Source: Sequoia sempervirens | Lineage: Eukaryota > Streptophyta > Pinopsida > Cupressales > Cupressaceae | NCBI GenBank assembly: GCA_007258455.2 | Contig: VDFB02270651.1 | Span: 701,650,217-701,714,216, forward strand | Length of the DNA stretch: 64,000 nucleotides | Direction: 5' to 3' | Made by a program: the position numbers and the translations under genes | The notes under the pieces: generated by a model | The model's input: only the letters and a program-made list of their open reading frames with translations | What the model was told of the DNA's origin: nothing | The model's database searches: none | Part shown: positions 22,278-33,913 of the stretch, in pieces | Position numbering within the stretch: the first letter of the stretch is position 1 | Layout: every line of letters begins with the position of its first letter

Positions 22278-22946
22278 GGTGAACTTGACATTCTTACACT
22301 ATAAGGTTTCTAAAATTGGAGGTCCTTCAAATCCTAGATCTAGGATTTGCATTAGTTTGCATTGCATTTCACTTAGGGTTTTTTTAACTTGCATTAGTTT
22401 TCATTTTTTTGGGGTTTTAAAATTACATTTTGCATTGTTTAAAATCTCAAAAATCCAAAATTTTGTATACATATTGCATTCATTTTACATAGTAATCTGC
22501 ATATTAGTGTCTTTCAATCAATTCCATCAAAAACTTCAATAAAAATTGCATCTAGAAAGTTATAATTTTCTTGTTGTTTGTCATCAAATTGCACTTGCAT
22601 TTCATCATCAATTTCTAGAAATCTATAATTGAAAGTATCTATTTGCAACTTGAACCAGAGACCTTAAGCATTAACTCAAAAACCCAAATTTTAATTTTTT
22701 CAACCCTTGTGCAAATACCCATTCACCCTAGGGTGAATCATTTTTTAGATTTTTGGGCACAAAGTTATCTCTGTCTGCTTTATATCTTGTTGTTTTCAGA
22801 TCTCAATTTCAATTTTTGGAATTGCAATTTTCTAAAATTGTTTGCATTCAAGTCAATTGGTCAAAACAAGTGCAATGTGAAGAAATACATTTTTTCATTC
22901 AAAAGTCATCATTTTTAGTTTCCTACATTCAAAAATAAAAAAATTC
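22278..22946 (+). other. untranslated leader of Gypsy-1
   Basis: It is T-rich with repeated TTGCATT words. It includes an 18-bp perfect palindrome at 22721-22738 centred on CTAG. The palindrome's surroundings (CCCTTGTGCAAATACCCATTC) resemble 19872-19891. No gene was seen. Confidence 0.45.
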
Positions 22947-23523
22947 TTGCATATCATATACGAAAATTGCTATATCTCTTTACATACTTGCATTGTGCTT
23001 CCTATTTTTGGATGTTTTCTACACTTATTTAGTGCCTTTTGTCCATTTTGGGAACACTTTTGTCTTGGTGAAACTTGCATGAGTATTACAACCTGGTGTC
23101 CTATTGCCAATACTTCAGTGAGTCATATTTCAAGACTCATGGCATCCCATGTTGTTACATCTGTTGTGGATCTTGGGTTTTTCAACTCTTTCACTCATAG
23201 TGTTGACACTAGTCAACCTATGTTGGAATCCATTCTTGAAACAACATGTCCTACGAATTTCAATCCTACTAATGTTGAAACCATTATTTCTCATGTCCCT
23301 CAAGAAAAGCTAAAACAATTGGATAAATCCTTAGAAAGATTACAAACTTTGTGAGTGTTGAATATATTCATATTGTTGGTACTGTAGTTCCTATCATAGA
23401 TAACATGAGGAGAATGCTTGATAATAAACTAGGAATAGAAACTATACGTAGCCTAGCTCATATTATTGATGATCATGTTCCTACAATGGCTAGTTGTGTT
23501 GAAGCTTTGGGGTACACTCAAAG
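22947..23523 (+). pseudogene. Gypsy-1 Gag, N-terminal part
   Basis: Two overlapping frames (to 23354 and from 23351) join through a one-base frameshift near 23350. The likely start is the Met before SITTWCPIANTS near 23079. The product is helical with no motif of its own. Its identity comes from what follows: across a 3.2 kb insertion the frame continues exactly at 26741 through the duplicated CAAAG (GYTQ|SQGGNKIPPF), and further on reaches a typical gypsy Gag core at 34852. The ORF-terminating stop just after 23523 belongs to the inserted LTR. Confidence 0.6.
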
Positions 23524-26500
23524 TGTGACGACCAAACTTGTACGTCAAATTTAAAACTTTTAATTTCAACCACAATAAATAAGAACAATGCCATGATGAT
23601 AAAATTTTTCCTTTCAAATACATAAACATGATATATCAGTTTGCAACTTTAACTATTTCATTCTAAAGAAACGACAAAGTAAAGAAGAATGAAATACATA
23701 CATAGCCCGAAGGCTTTTGGCACCAATAGCAGTAAGAAGGTCCAAGAGTCCGTCCTATCAAATCTTGGATCATCAAATGATTGTTGAGGAGGAGAAACAT
23801 CACTCGGGCATTTTTCCACCAACCACGGACTTATAATGCAGTCCCCCGCATGATCATTTTATAATGAACAAACCTCCCTTCGAAGAAGAGATTGGTGGGG
23901 TATCCTTTAATGACTACCAACTGGGCATAGTGTTGTGTTCGTACATATCTAGGTTCTGTGCATACAACAACTCTTGAACTAGTATGTATTTCGGGACCAC
24001 GGTGAACTGATAGTGTAGTACCACAACTAAGTGTAAGTTGTTCCTAAGACTACTTTGGCCAAAGTGTTTACATTCAATCAAGAATGTAGGTCATCTATCA
24101 CATGCACTAGCTAGGGTCAACTTGACTTGAGGCTTCCTTACTCTACGCGTAGGTTGGTCTATCAGGGTAGTCCATACCCTAGACTTCCTACATCAAATAA
24201 CTACTAGAACGGAGATCATTCTAACAAGTACTTACAACTATCTCCCTTATACTGGACACTCTTATCCTATGAGCTTCATTAACTTGACTAAGTTAATTTA
24301 TAACTAGTTGTGATCTATAACTTATTAAATTCCCTCAATTCATTCCCTAGTAATAAATAGCTAAACACAAGCATACACTCCTTATATGGATTCAATACAA
24401 ATAATGCCATTAATTCTTCAATGCATCAGTAAATCCGTCTACTAATGACTACAAAGCTAATAGTATAAAGCATGTAATTGCCTTTCTCTTTCCCAAATTA
24501 TCTCTTTGCAATTGAAATCATTTTTCAAATATTCAATTCAAGGTATATCATGTAAACAATCTTTATTCCCTATTCATTTCCAAACAGAGAGTATAAAACA
24601 AACTTTCTTCTAATTACCAGAGCAGCAAAACATGAGAAAATAAAGAGATAACATTCCTATTTATAGCTATCCATAGGTGTTGTATAACTGTGAGGATGCT
24701 ACACCTTTAGCCTCCTACCAAAGGACTTCCAGCCACCTCCGAAATTGAATTCTTAATACAACTGGAGATAATCTCAACTTACTACTCTCAGAGATGATGA
24801 ATGACATAAGTGATTTCTATGTCAAGTATATAATACTTTCCAGAATTGATGGCTGCTCTCACAGCAAAAATTTTTTTACTCTCAATAGGATAAAATTCAC
24901 TCTCAAAAAATTATGCACTCTCACAGCAGTATAAACTCACTCACAACAGAATAAACTTCTTGAAGAGAACAAAATAGAACTTGCAATTTCTAAATTTGTG
25001 TATTGAAGAATAAGCATAGAAACCTTTATATAGTGTTTCAAGACTCAACAAATTCCTCTTCCTAAGGTGTCCAAGTTGCTAGCAGGGTTTGGAATAGTTC
25101 AAACAAGAAATGTGGCACCTTGTAGAGAAGATTTTGACCTTCATTTGATGACAGCAATGAAGACAGTTCATTTTGCACATGACAAATTCTCAAAACGTGA
25201 CACCTACAGGTATAGGCGTGATTCAACAGGTAAAGATAAGTGAAGATTTATGCAGAGACAAAGTCCCTTATCAAATGGCGTCCACCTTTCCCATTTTTCT
25301 GGCTGCAATCAATTTCATCTTAGCCGCGTTCAGTCAACCTGGCAATGGTTGTGCGATTCCACAAGCGCCATTTTCACGGGAAACTTTGATTTCCTTTTTA
25401 TTTTTCCATTTCATAGTTTCCATATAGTTTAAAAGAAATATTTGAAGCATGGCGGGGTTTTGCCAATAATATTTGATTTATTTTGAAGTCACAATATTTA
25501 ATTTCCAAGAGTTGTTCGACTTTTGAAGGTAATATTTATTTTTGAGAAAAAAACGTCTCATATTTCAAATTCTTAATTTCACTTCAACACTTATGATATT
25601 AAATAAAGTGTTATTTTAACTTCATTCGATTTCTATTCCATTTAATAAAATATATCTATATATTTATTTTATTATATTAAAATATATATATATATATATA
25701 GTATAGTTTTAATTTACATTATATATATATATATCTATGTATAATTATTTAAATTTAATAATTTAAATAATCTCATACATATATATATATATATTGTAAG
25801 GACTATATTATATACATATTTGATATAATATTAAATATATAAATATATTTACCTTTACATATATACATGTATATACATATACATTTTAAATTACAATGTA
25901 CGTATACTGCGAGCCAGTTAGCATACTTTCATTATACGTACCTATGTATATGTATATATATGTGTATACGTAGATTCTGAGGTAATATCAACATAATATT
26001 TATTCATATTCACATATATATAACAGGTTGGTTGTGGGTATGTATACATGTATATTTACTTGTATACTTCCTCTATGTATACGTATTCATAAGTGTATTT
26101 ATATTGATGCACATGTATGGCTATCCATCTGCTCTCATACGTTTGTATCGACATGAATATACTTATGGACACTTGTACATACCGTATTTATATATATATA
26201 TATACATATGCACATGCCCACCTCCTAACTTGTAACATTATTCCACATATGATTATACTGGCAAGCATCACTTATTCACGCATTCAGAAGTAGATATGAC
26301 TCCTAATGTTAATAAACAAGCCTATGAATGACTTACCCTTAATTCAACAATTGACTTAGCTTACTTAGTCTATATTATGTGTGTGTATGCCCAATTGGTA
26401 CTCGTTACTGTTTACCCAACCAAGTTCCTTCCCGAGTGATATCTCTCCTCTGCCTGGAGGTATGAACCTGTTTCCTGCACATCATGAAACGACAACGGGA

Positions 26501-26740
26501 GTCATATGCTCAAAACAAGGCAGTATATATAAAACATCTTAGAAAGTTAGAATAACATTATCCCATAACTTATATGCTACATTCATTCAAGAATTACATC
26601 AATAGAAATATCAGTCAAATGAGACAATCATTAGGACACATTCAATTGATCACAAGAACAAGTTGTTTTATTCATCTAAAAGATTCAAAAATTACAATGT
26701 ACTTCCTATGTAGTAGTAACTATACAATCGGGGTGTAACA
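23524..26740. repeat. 3.2 kb solo LTR with perfect 5-bp target-site duplication
   Basis: The block starts TGTGACGACC and ends GGGGTGTAACA, giving TG...CA with an imperfect terminal inverted repeat of the type seen in plant LTRs. Identical pentamers CAAAG flank it (23519-23523 and 26741-26745). It interrupts the gag frame, which resumes in phase after it. There is no internal PBS, PPT or pol sequence, and no second copy of its ends, so it is a solo LTR left by recombination or an unusually simple element. A possible TATA (TTTATATAG) is near 25026. A TA-rich microsatellite-like tract fills about 25670-26215. The open frame at 25173-25427 has no domain. Confidence 0.75.
25670..26215. repeat. TA-rich low-complexity tract
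   Basis: Alternating TA/CATA/GTATA microsatellite-like sequence within the solo LTR, with runs of (TA)n of 8-11 units. It is likely polymorphic in length. Confidence 0.85.
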
Positions 26741-27186
26741 CAAAGTCAAGGTGGAAATAAAATTCCTCCATTTACAATTGTGGCCTCTATTCCTACATAC
26801 ACTCACCCAACTATTAGTACAACAAGGCAACCAACTAGCAATGCCAATCCAACTTTAGGTATTTTCACTGGGAATCCTTTTAGCTTTGTGACTTCAAACC
26901 TCATATCTCCTAACCCATCACCTCTCACAAACTTGTAATTCATTTGTCCTCCCAACACATATACACCTCCACCTTATTCATCTCCATCCCAAAATACAAC
27001 CAATGATTTCATTCTCAACCAACTTTTGCAAAATGTTTCATCCCTCCAACAATAAATTTCCACATTGAACAAAAATCAAAATGGCCAAACTTCACAATAT
27101 GTCAAATGAAACCCATCATCATTGGAGATATTGAAAGCACAAATGCCACAAGGCATAGAGATTCTTAGGTAAAAGTACAAAGCTGT
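26741..27186 (+). pseudogene. Gypsy-1 Gag, middle part
   Basis: This is in phase with 23351-23523. It is a Thr/Pro/Ser-rich linker (PTYTHPTISTTRQPTS) followed by a helical stretch (NDFILNQLLQNVSSLQQ) and then AQMPQGIEILR before the Copia-3 insertion. After the insertion the frame continues as KYKAMSHFIKEMTN at 33914. In-frame stops interrupt it (for example TAA in place of a residue after EILR and TAG after SPLTNL). This portion is typical of a linker between the N-terminal and core Gag domains. Its function is inferred from context. Confidence 0.6.
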
Positions 27187-27832
27187 TGTTGGCATATGGT
27201 TTTGTAAGATGGTTTTTGGCTTCTAATGTTGTCATTGATGGCAACTAAGGTCATCTCCATGGTCCACAGATCTCTATCTAGTCATACCGACAAATGAAGT
27301 AGAATACTTGTGGAACAAAGTATCTAGTCAGTTAGCTTCACCAAATCATTGTTTTGTGTTGTGGATCTCTAGAATTACCTATTGAGCACGTGGATCATCA
27401 TTTCATTGAGTTTTTGGGTATTGTATTAGTTGTTATACAAGTTTGGAGGCTTGGTAGGACATTTTCTATTTATTTGCTTGGTTTTGTAAGATGGTTTTTG
27501 GCTTCTAGTGTTGTCATTGATGGCAACTAAGATCATCTCCATGGTCCACAGATCTCTATCTAGTCATACCGACAGATGAAGTAGAATACTTGTGGAACAA
27601 AGTATCCGATCAGTTAGCTTCACCAGATCATTGTTTTGTGTTGTGGATCTCTAGAATTACCTATTGAGCACGTGGATCATCATTTCATTGAGTTTTTGGG
27701 TATTGTATTAGTTGTTATATGAGTTTGGAAGTCTGGTAGGAAATTTTCTATTTATTTGCTTTCATCATTGGAGATATTGAAAGCACAAATGCCACAAGGC
27801 ATAGAGATTCTTAGGTAAAAGTACAAAGCTGT
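27116..27832 (+). repeat. partial tandem copies of the Copia-3 LTR left end and flank
   Basis: The gag flank beginning TCATCATTGGAGATATTG is present at 27116 and again at 27762, a 646-bp offset. Each is followed by the LTR start TGTTGGCATATGG (27187 and 27833). A third LTR piece starting GGTTTTGTAAGATGG is at 27480, 282 bp after the first copy. So the first ~290 bp of the LTR occur three times in direct orientation before the full LTR. This arose after insertion, because the host flank is duplicated too. Confidence 0.85.
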
Positions 27833-28923
27833 TGTTGGCATATGGTTTTGTAAGATGGTTTTTGGCTTCTAATGTTGTCATTGATGGCAACTAAGGTCAT
27901 CTCCATGGTCCACAGATCTCTCTCTAGTCATACCAACAGATGAAGTAGAATACTTGTGGAACAAAGTATCCAGTCAGTTAGCTTCACCAGATCATTGTTT
28001 TGTGTTGTGGATCTCTAGAATTACCTATTGAGCACGTGGATCATCATTTCATTGAGTTTTTGGGTATTGTATTAGTTGTTATACGAGTTTGGAGGTCTGG
28101 TAGGACATTTTCTATTTATTTGCTTGATAGAGCCGACTCAATGTAAGTGGTACGTTGTGGACATATAAAAGTGAACTTATTTAAGTTGTTTTCAAATTCA
28201 AATGCCTAATTATTGGTCCTAGCCACTTCCTAGTTGACTTGTTTACATACACATTGAAATTGTTCATGATTTGGGTTGACAAGTTGCAAATATTATTAAG
28301 TTTTGATGAGCTGACCTATGGCGATCAAATCCTTAATCACAGATATATTTAGATGATTAGATATATCATTGTAGTGGTAGTAGAAGGTGAACAGATGCAT
28401 GTTGTGAATGCCAAAAGAGAGTTTGAGTGATATCATGTGTAGTTTCACTTGCGCATAAATATTTTTGTGTGCGAACTTGAGCAGTAAAGGGAAGAAGTTC
28501 GGTATCAGTCATTAGGACAAAAGTTCATCATTAGAGCTTAACCAGAACTGCAATCAAGCATTGGTAGATTCTATTCAGTTAGTTCAATCCTTTTGGACCT
28601 AATCCAAACTATTGTAAGGATAGTAAGTCCATTTTTGAGCAGTGAGCTCTAGGTAGTGAGCCTAAATGCAAGTGCATTCTCATTTTGTAATATTTCTTTT
28701 GAGTATACTTAGAACTTATTGTGGATTGGCCATCCACCGTGGTTTTTCCCTTAACAGGGTTTCCACATAAAAATCCTTGTGTTATGGTTGTGTGGTTTCT
28801 TGTTTTCAATTTCTGCTTATTGATTTTGATTAAATGTTTTAAGTGGATTAAAGATCAAAAGAAAAGGATCAATTTTTGTAGAACACTGATTCACCCCCCT
28901 CTCAGTGTTGCTTGTTTCCAACA
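27833..28923 (+). repeat. 5' LTR of Copia-3
   Basis: It runs from TGTTGGCATATGG to TTCCAACA, 1,091 bp, and aligns throughout with 32800-33913. It includes the conserved GGTTTTTCCCTTAACAGGGTTTCC motif region near 28740. It is related to, but clearly a different subfamily from, the Copia-2 LTR. Confidence 0.92.
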
Positions 28924-28925
28924 AT

Positions 28926-28937
28926 TGGTATCAGAGC
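28926..28937 (+). other. primer binding site of Copia-3
   Basis: TGGTATCAGAGC shortly after the LTR end. Same copia initiator-Met type as in Copia-2. Confidence 0.92.
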
Positions 28938-28990
28938 TCGTTCCTTGAAAGAAGTCTAATATCTTGGGGAGATTTTGGAAAGTGTTCTCA

Positions 28991-30181
28991 ATGGATATAA
29001 GCAGTCTTCAACAACAACTCATGGTGGCCTTGGATGATCTTGACCAGTGAAAATCTGAGATCCGGGAACTGCAAGAAAATATTGAAAATGCAAAAAAATT
29101 CATCCAGTCATTGAAAGACAAGATTAATGAATCAAGGGAGAAAAGAAAGGAATTATGTGGTCAACTTAAGTAGAAGAAAAAAACCAGTGAAGATGAACAA
29201 CTCAGTCAAGCCCTGAAAGAGAAAACAAAAGAATGTGAAAAATTTGTCCAAGAAAATGCTGCTTTCAAGCATGAGACAGAATCCATCATGATGAAGATGA
29301 CCAAGGAGTTTGAGGAAAAAAAGAAGAATGAAGAAAAGCTTGCACAATATCTAAAAGAAAAATAAGAACAATGCATTCGATTAGAAAATGAACTGAAGAA
29401 ATCCAAGAACAATGAAGAGGAGCTTGAAAAACAACTTGATGATCTCAGAGATGAACTTGCTATTGCAAATGAGTTCAAGGAAAAATTCAAAGCAAGTTCA
29501 GCCAAACTTGATGAATTAATCAAGGGACAAAGAACTGATGGTGACATATGAGGTCTTGGATATGAAGAAGGAGAAAGCTTCAGATTTGGACTAAGGAACT
29601 CTAAACAGAGGACTTCCGAACAAAGAAAATTCTGGCAAGGAAACAGAATGAATGAACCCAGAAAGAATCCGGTAAGGCAACCTAATGCTCAAAGATTTAA
29701 TGGTTATTGCTATAGTTGCAACAAATTTGGTCATATGGATTCTCAGTGTAGGAGTAGGGTGAACATAAGTAGACCATCATTCTTAGCTCAGTGTTTTAAT
29801 TGTCATAAATTTGGTCATAAGTCTAGTGAATGCAGAATTGTGATGTATAACTTTCTTAGAAATGTCAGTTGCTATGCATGCAATAGATTTGGACACATTG
29901 CTAACCAATGCAGATCAAGAAAAAATTAGTGGAACAGTTGGCCTAGACAGAAAAGTGTTGTGTGCTACAATTGCAACAAATTCAGTCACACCTCTAGATT
30001 CTGTCAGAACAAAAGAGGTTCGGTAAGACAGAACAAGCAACTGGATGTTAAGGGAAAAGGAAAAATCACTACTGATGAGATCAAGAAGTAGATGTAGAAG
30101 AAATGGGTGAACAAGAATTCCTCTACAGAAGGAAGTGGATCATCACCATAAGTTACTTCTGGTAATACCTCTGGAAATTAA
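28991..30181 (+). pseudogene. Copia-3 gag-like ORF: coiled coil plus zinc knuckles
   Basis: A 397-codon frame from the ATG at 28991, collinear with the Copia-2 gene (399 codons). The N-terminal half is heptad-rich. A GLGYEEGESFRFG segment precedes the zinc knuckles CYSCNKFGHMDSQC, CFNCHKFGHKSSEC, CYACNRFGHIANQC and CYNCNKFSHTSRFC (Gly before His changed to Ser). Several stops occur, including ones near 29048, 29171, 29362, 29548 and 29927-29929. The stretch 29648-29929 is the longest open part. It acts as an RNA-binding structural protein by analogy with nucleocapsid. No protease or polymerase domain follows. Confidence 0.82.
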
Positions 30182-30620
30182 TTTTTAGTCTCTGCCTTAG
30201 GGGGAGTTGTCAAGGAAATTTATCAAACGCCCTACAAGTGATTGATACTGGAATTCAGATAAGTCTAGTAGGAAATTGGATATTCTTTAGACATTTTGAA
30301 ATGAATCTAAGGCATCAATGGAGAAAATTGTAAATCCACACAAGAGTCATCTGCCTCAGAATATAAAAGATAGAGAATTGGCTAAATTAGGGCAAGGGCA
30401 TTTATTGCAAAAGTAAGGAGTTAGGTTTGATGACAATAAGAGAATGGTTTTCACTTTCATTTTTCATATTGCTTTTAGAAAAAATAAGTTTGGAGTGCTC
30501 TAAGGTGATCTTTGCCAAATTGAGAAGGGATCCAAGTAAAGAGGAGAATCTGTGATCAGTCTTTGTTTCGTCTTCGAAAGGTATTTATTGCAAAACCTGT
30601 AAATTTGTTTGCTCGCAATT

Positions 30621-31443
30621 ATGTCTACCCCTCTTTTGGTTGAATTCAAAGATAGGCCGTGACCAAAGTTCAAATGGCATCCATATAAGTCCATAGACAT
30701 AGAACTCCTAGGAGCATTTTCATCGGTTTTGTACGGAGTTCTTCATATAGAAGATATTAGGGCATATGTGCACACTAATATTGATGATTTGGGTAGTGCA
30801 CAACTATTGGAATTGTACTCTAATCACATATTTCAAGAGGATTTCTATTTGAAACCTGAATTTAAAACCCTAGTAGACAAGAAATTTGCTCAATTCGCAA
30901 AATTTCCTATATTTGAGGAGGATGAGTGGGTTCGATACATACTGAGCCGTGTGCATGATGAATTCATGTGGCTGGATGTGCCATTCAAAATTACCAAGGA
31001 AGCTATATCTATGCAATCACTGGCTTGAATTCCTCCGGGAGACTTCCTGTATTAAAGTCGGTAAAAATGATGAGGTTACTAAAGCGACTAGCTTGCATTG
31101 GGACAAAAGGGCAATGACTATAGAACATATTACCGAGGTTGATGTAAAATTTGCATCTATGGTCATAGGATACAATCTTTACCACTCGAGTTGGGAAAAT
31201 TTTGTATCTGACACTGCCATCTACACAACATATGAAATGATCAATCAAAATGCAGATTATGATCTATGTGAATTACTCAAAGGTCAACTATTGGAGAACT
31301 TGAAAAAGATCAAGAAAGACAAGAAGAATGTATTCAAGTTTGAATTTTTTTTAATCTGTCTGTATTTCTATTTCTTAGGTGAGGTATCAGGAATTGGTAG
31401 AGCTCATTGGGGAAATGACATTATGGTAGTCATTCAGATCTAG
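30621..31443 (+). pseudogene. Copia-3 ORF2: homologue of 8426-8974
   Basis: The ATG at 30621 opens a frame with an in-frame TGA about 14 codons later. It continues as HIEDIRAYVHTNIDDLGSA, then a Phe/Asp-rich helical region and an FPIFEEDEWVRYIL segment, to a stop at 31026. A frameshift near 31020 moves reading to the frame that ends DYDLCELLKGQLLENL near 31300. This is collinear with Copia-2 ORF2 and has a longer, better preserved N-terminus. The piece after about 31330 (hydrophobic, FFLICLYFYFL) is probably read-through of a non-coding or intronic stretch. No known domain was recognised. Conservation between two element subfamilies supports a real protein. Confidence 0.6.
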
Positions 31444-31521
31444 GATATGCTATGTAGTCTTGGGGATCAACAGACTCACAACGCAACCCTTTGGGGTCAT
31501 TTTAAAAGATTTCAAAATTAG

Positions 31522-32458
31522 ATGCATGCTAGAGAGAGAATTCTTGAAGCCTTAGTGGAACAATATAAAGACTCAATATGCTTCATGGTTGACATTGACC
31601 AATGTCACATGGAAGCAGCTGATCCTAGAACTGTTTGGATCATGCCTATGGGATATGAAGTGGATGAAAACATTCTAAGGATGTATGCAAAACATCTACC
31701 AAATTCACCATTGGATCCTAATGAAGAAAGGTTTGGCACTTATGCAGAGAAAATATTACAAGTCCACTCAGATTTGAGAAAGCCCATGTCAATCAAAAAG
31801 GTGAGAAAGGAAATAAAAGTCCTTGCAGAGAAAATGGGTCTTCCAGTTGAAAAACTAAAAGAAATAAGGAGACAAAGAGATAAAGCTGAAGCAGCCAAAG
31901 AGAAGGAAAAGACAACTCCAGCTGGTCCAGGAACATATTCTGCTAGAAAAACTAGGAGTTCCCTTGCAACACAACCAAATCAACCTAAAGCCTCTGGAAG
32001 AAGAAAGAAGAATAAAAGTACAAGAACCTACAAAACTAAATCCGTAGATGAAGAAGAAGAAACAAACTCAGAAGAAATTGTTAAGGACATAAAGGCGACT
32101 AGGACTCATGTTGTCAAACTTAATAAGAGAAAGCCTTTCGGCAAAGATGGAGAAGTAAAGAAAAAGACCAAAATTGATAAGCCCAGTATGTCTATGGAAG
32201 AAGTTTTGAATGCAACAGTTGATCATTATTTCCAACACCTTTGATCCATTGGCCGATAGTGTTTGTCATCAAGATGGTCAAGTAATGTCTTTGCTCAACC
32301 AAATAAAGAATATTAAGTCTGAAAATGAAAGAGTTATTAGCAGAGTAAGTGAACTCAGGGGGCTAATAAGTCCAAAAATTGAGATATTGGTGAATGCCTT
32401 AAAAGAAGCAAAAAGTGTTGTGATCGCTCCTGATCTGGTAAGTCTGGAAGCTGCATAA
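31522..32458 (+). pseudogene. Copia-3 ORF3: basic, low-complexity and coiled-coil protein
   Basis: The open frame 31522-32244 (240 residues) starts with a globular part (MHARERILEALVEQYKDS, PRTVWIMPMGYEVDENILR), then a basic helix (LKEIRRQRDKAEAAKEKEK) and a Lys/Ser/Thr-rich linker with stretches typical of nuclear localisation (GRRKKNKS, NKRKPFGK). A second frame (32210-32458) carries a Leu-rich helix and suggests a frameshift near 32240. It is collinear with Copia-2 ORF3. Its function is unknown, and nuclear or nucleic-acid binding is only a guess from composition. Confidence 0.55.
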
Positions 32459-32637
32459 ACATTGTCTTATCTTCTCTGTGGTCATATTACCATTCTGGAA
32501 AGTCTAAAAAGTGTGTGGGACTCAAATATAAATGGATTGAATAATTTCTTTGTAGACATCTTCAAATTTTTTTAAGTCTCTGAACATACTTGTACAATTT
32601 TGCAATATTTCGTTTCCCTAATTTTGTCATTGATGTC

Positions 32638-32799
32638 AAAGGGGGAGAGAGTTAAGTGAAAAATTCCTTGATATTCTTAGGGGGAGTAATATTTTGCAGT
32701 AGAGTTGTGTGCAGTATTTTGAATTTTGGCAATGTGCTTATCAATTCGACACTTAGTCATTTTTCTCTAAGTGTTGCCATCAATGCCAAAGGGGGAGAT
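32638..32799 (+). other. iterated polypurine tracts and PPT of Copia-3
   Basis: AAAGGGGGAGAG near 32638, TTAGGGGGAGTA near 32678 and AAAGGGGGAGAT at 32788-32799. The last abuts the LTR. Confidence 0.75.
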
Positions 32800-33913
32800 T
32801 GTTGGCATATGGTTTTCTAAGATGGTTTCCAGCTTCTAATGTTGTCATTGATGGAAACTAAGGCCATCTCCATGGTCCACAAATATCTATCCAGTCATAC
32901 CGATAGATGAAGTAGAATACTATGTTTTATCGACAAAATACTTGTGGAATAGAGTATCTGATCAGTTAGCTTCACCAAATCATTGTTTTGTGTTGTGGAT
33001 CTCTAGAATTACCTATTGAGCACGTGGATAATCATTTCATTAAGTTTTGGGGTATTGTATTAGTTGTTATATGAGTTTGGAGGTCCAGTAGGACATTTTT
33101 TGTTTATTTGCTTGATAGAGCCGACTCAGTGTAAGTGGTACATTGTGGATGTATAAAAGTGAACTTATTTAAGTTATTTTCAAATTCAAATGCCTAATTA
33201 TTGGTCCTAGCTACTTTCTAGCTGACTTGTTTAGATACGCATTGAAATTGTTCATGATTTGGGCCGACAAGTTGCAAATATTATTAAGTTTTGCTGAGCT
33301 GACTTGTGGCAATTAAATCCTTAATCGTGGATATATTTAGATGATCGGATATATCATTGTAGTAGTAGTAGTAGAAGGTGCACATATGCATGTTGCAAAT
33401 GTCAAAAGAGAGTTTGAGCGATATCATGAGCAATTTCACTTGCACATAAAGATTTTTGTGTGCGAACTTGAGTAGTAAAGGGTAGAAGTTCGGTATCAGT
33501 CATCATGACATAATTTCGTCATCTGAGCTTAACCAGAACTGCAATCAAGCATTGGTAGATGCTATTCAGTCAGTTCAATCCTTTTGGATCTAATCTAAAC
33601 TATTGTAAGGATAGTAAGTCCATTTTTGAGCAGTGAGCTCTAGGCAGTGCACCTAAATACAAGTGCATTCTCATTTTGTAATATTTCTTTTGAGTATACT
33701 TAGAACTTATTGTGGATTGGCCATCCACCATGGTTTTTCCCTTAACAGGGTTTCCACGTAAAAATCCTTGTGTTATGGTTGTGTGGTTTCTTGTTTTCAG
33801 TTCTGCTTATTGATTTTAATTAAATGTTTTAAGTGGATTAAAGATCAAAAGAAAAGGATCAATTTTTGCAGAACACTGATTCACCCCCCTCTTAGTGTTG
33901 CTCGTTTCCAACA
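32800..33913 (+). repeat. 3' LTR of Copia-3
   Basis: It starts TGTTGGCATATGG after the PPT and ends TTTCCAACA, 1,114 bp. It is slightly longer than the 5' LTR because of small insertions (for example about 30 bp near 32922-32945 and an extra GTA repeat near 33362). Confidence 0.92.

Larger units (their letters stand above)
27833..33913 (+). mobile_element. Copia-3: second complete element of the Copia-2 family, inserted in gypsy gag
   Basis: LTRs at 27833-28923 and 32800-33913, a PBS at 28926 and a PPT at 32788-32799 define a 6,081-bp element. Flanking pentamers gctgt (27828-27832) and gctat (33914-33918) are a target-site duplication with one change. It contains the same gene set as Copia-2: gag-like with zinc knuckles, ORF2 and ORF3, with no pol. 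The surrounding gag frame continues across it (KYKA|MSHF). Confidence 0.9.

Noticed and set aside
25680..25800. TA repeats as a centromeric or satellite array
   Set aside because: Simple-sequence slippage inside one solo LTR, not a tandem array of a longer unit.
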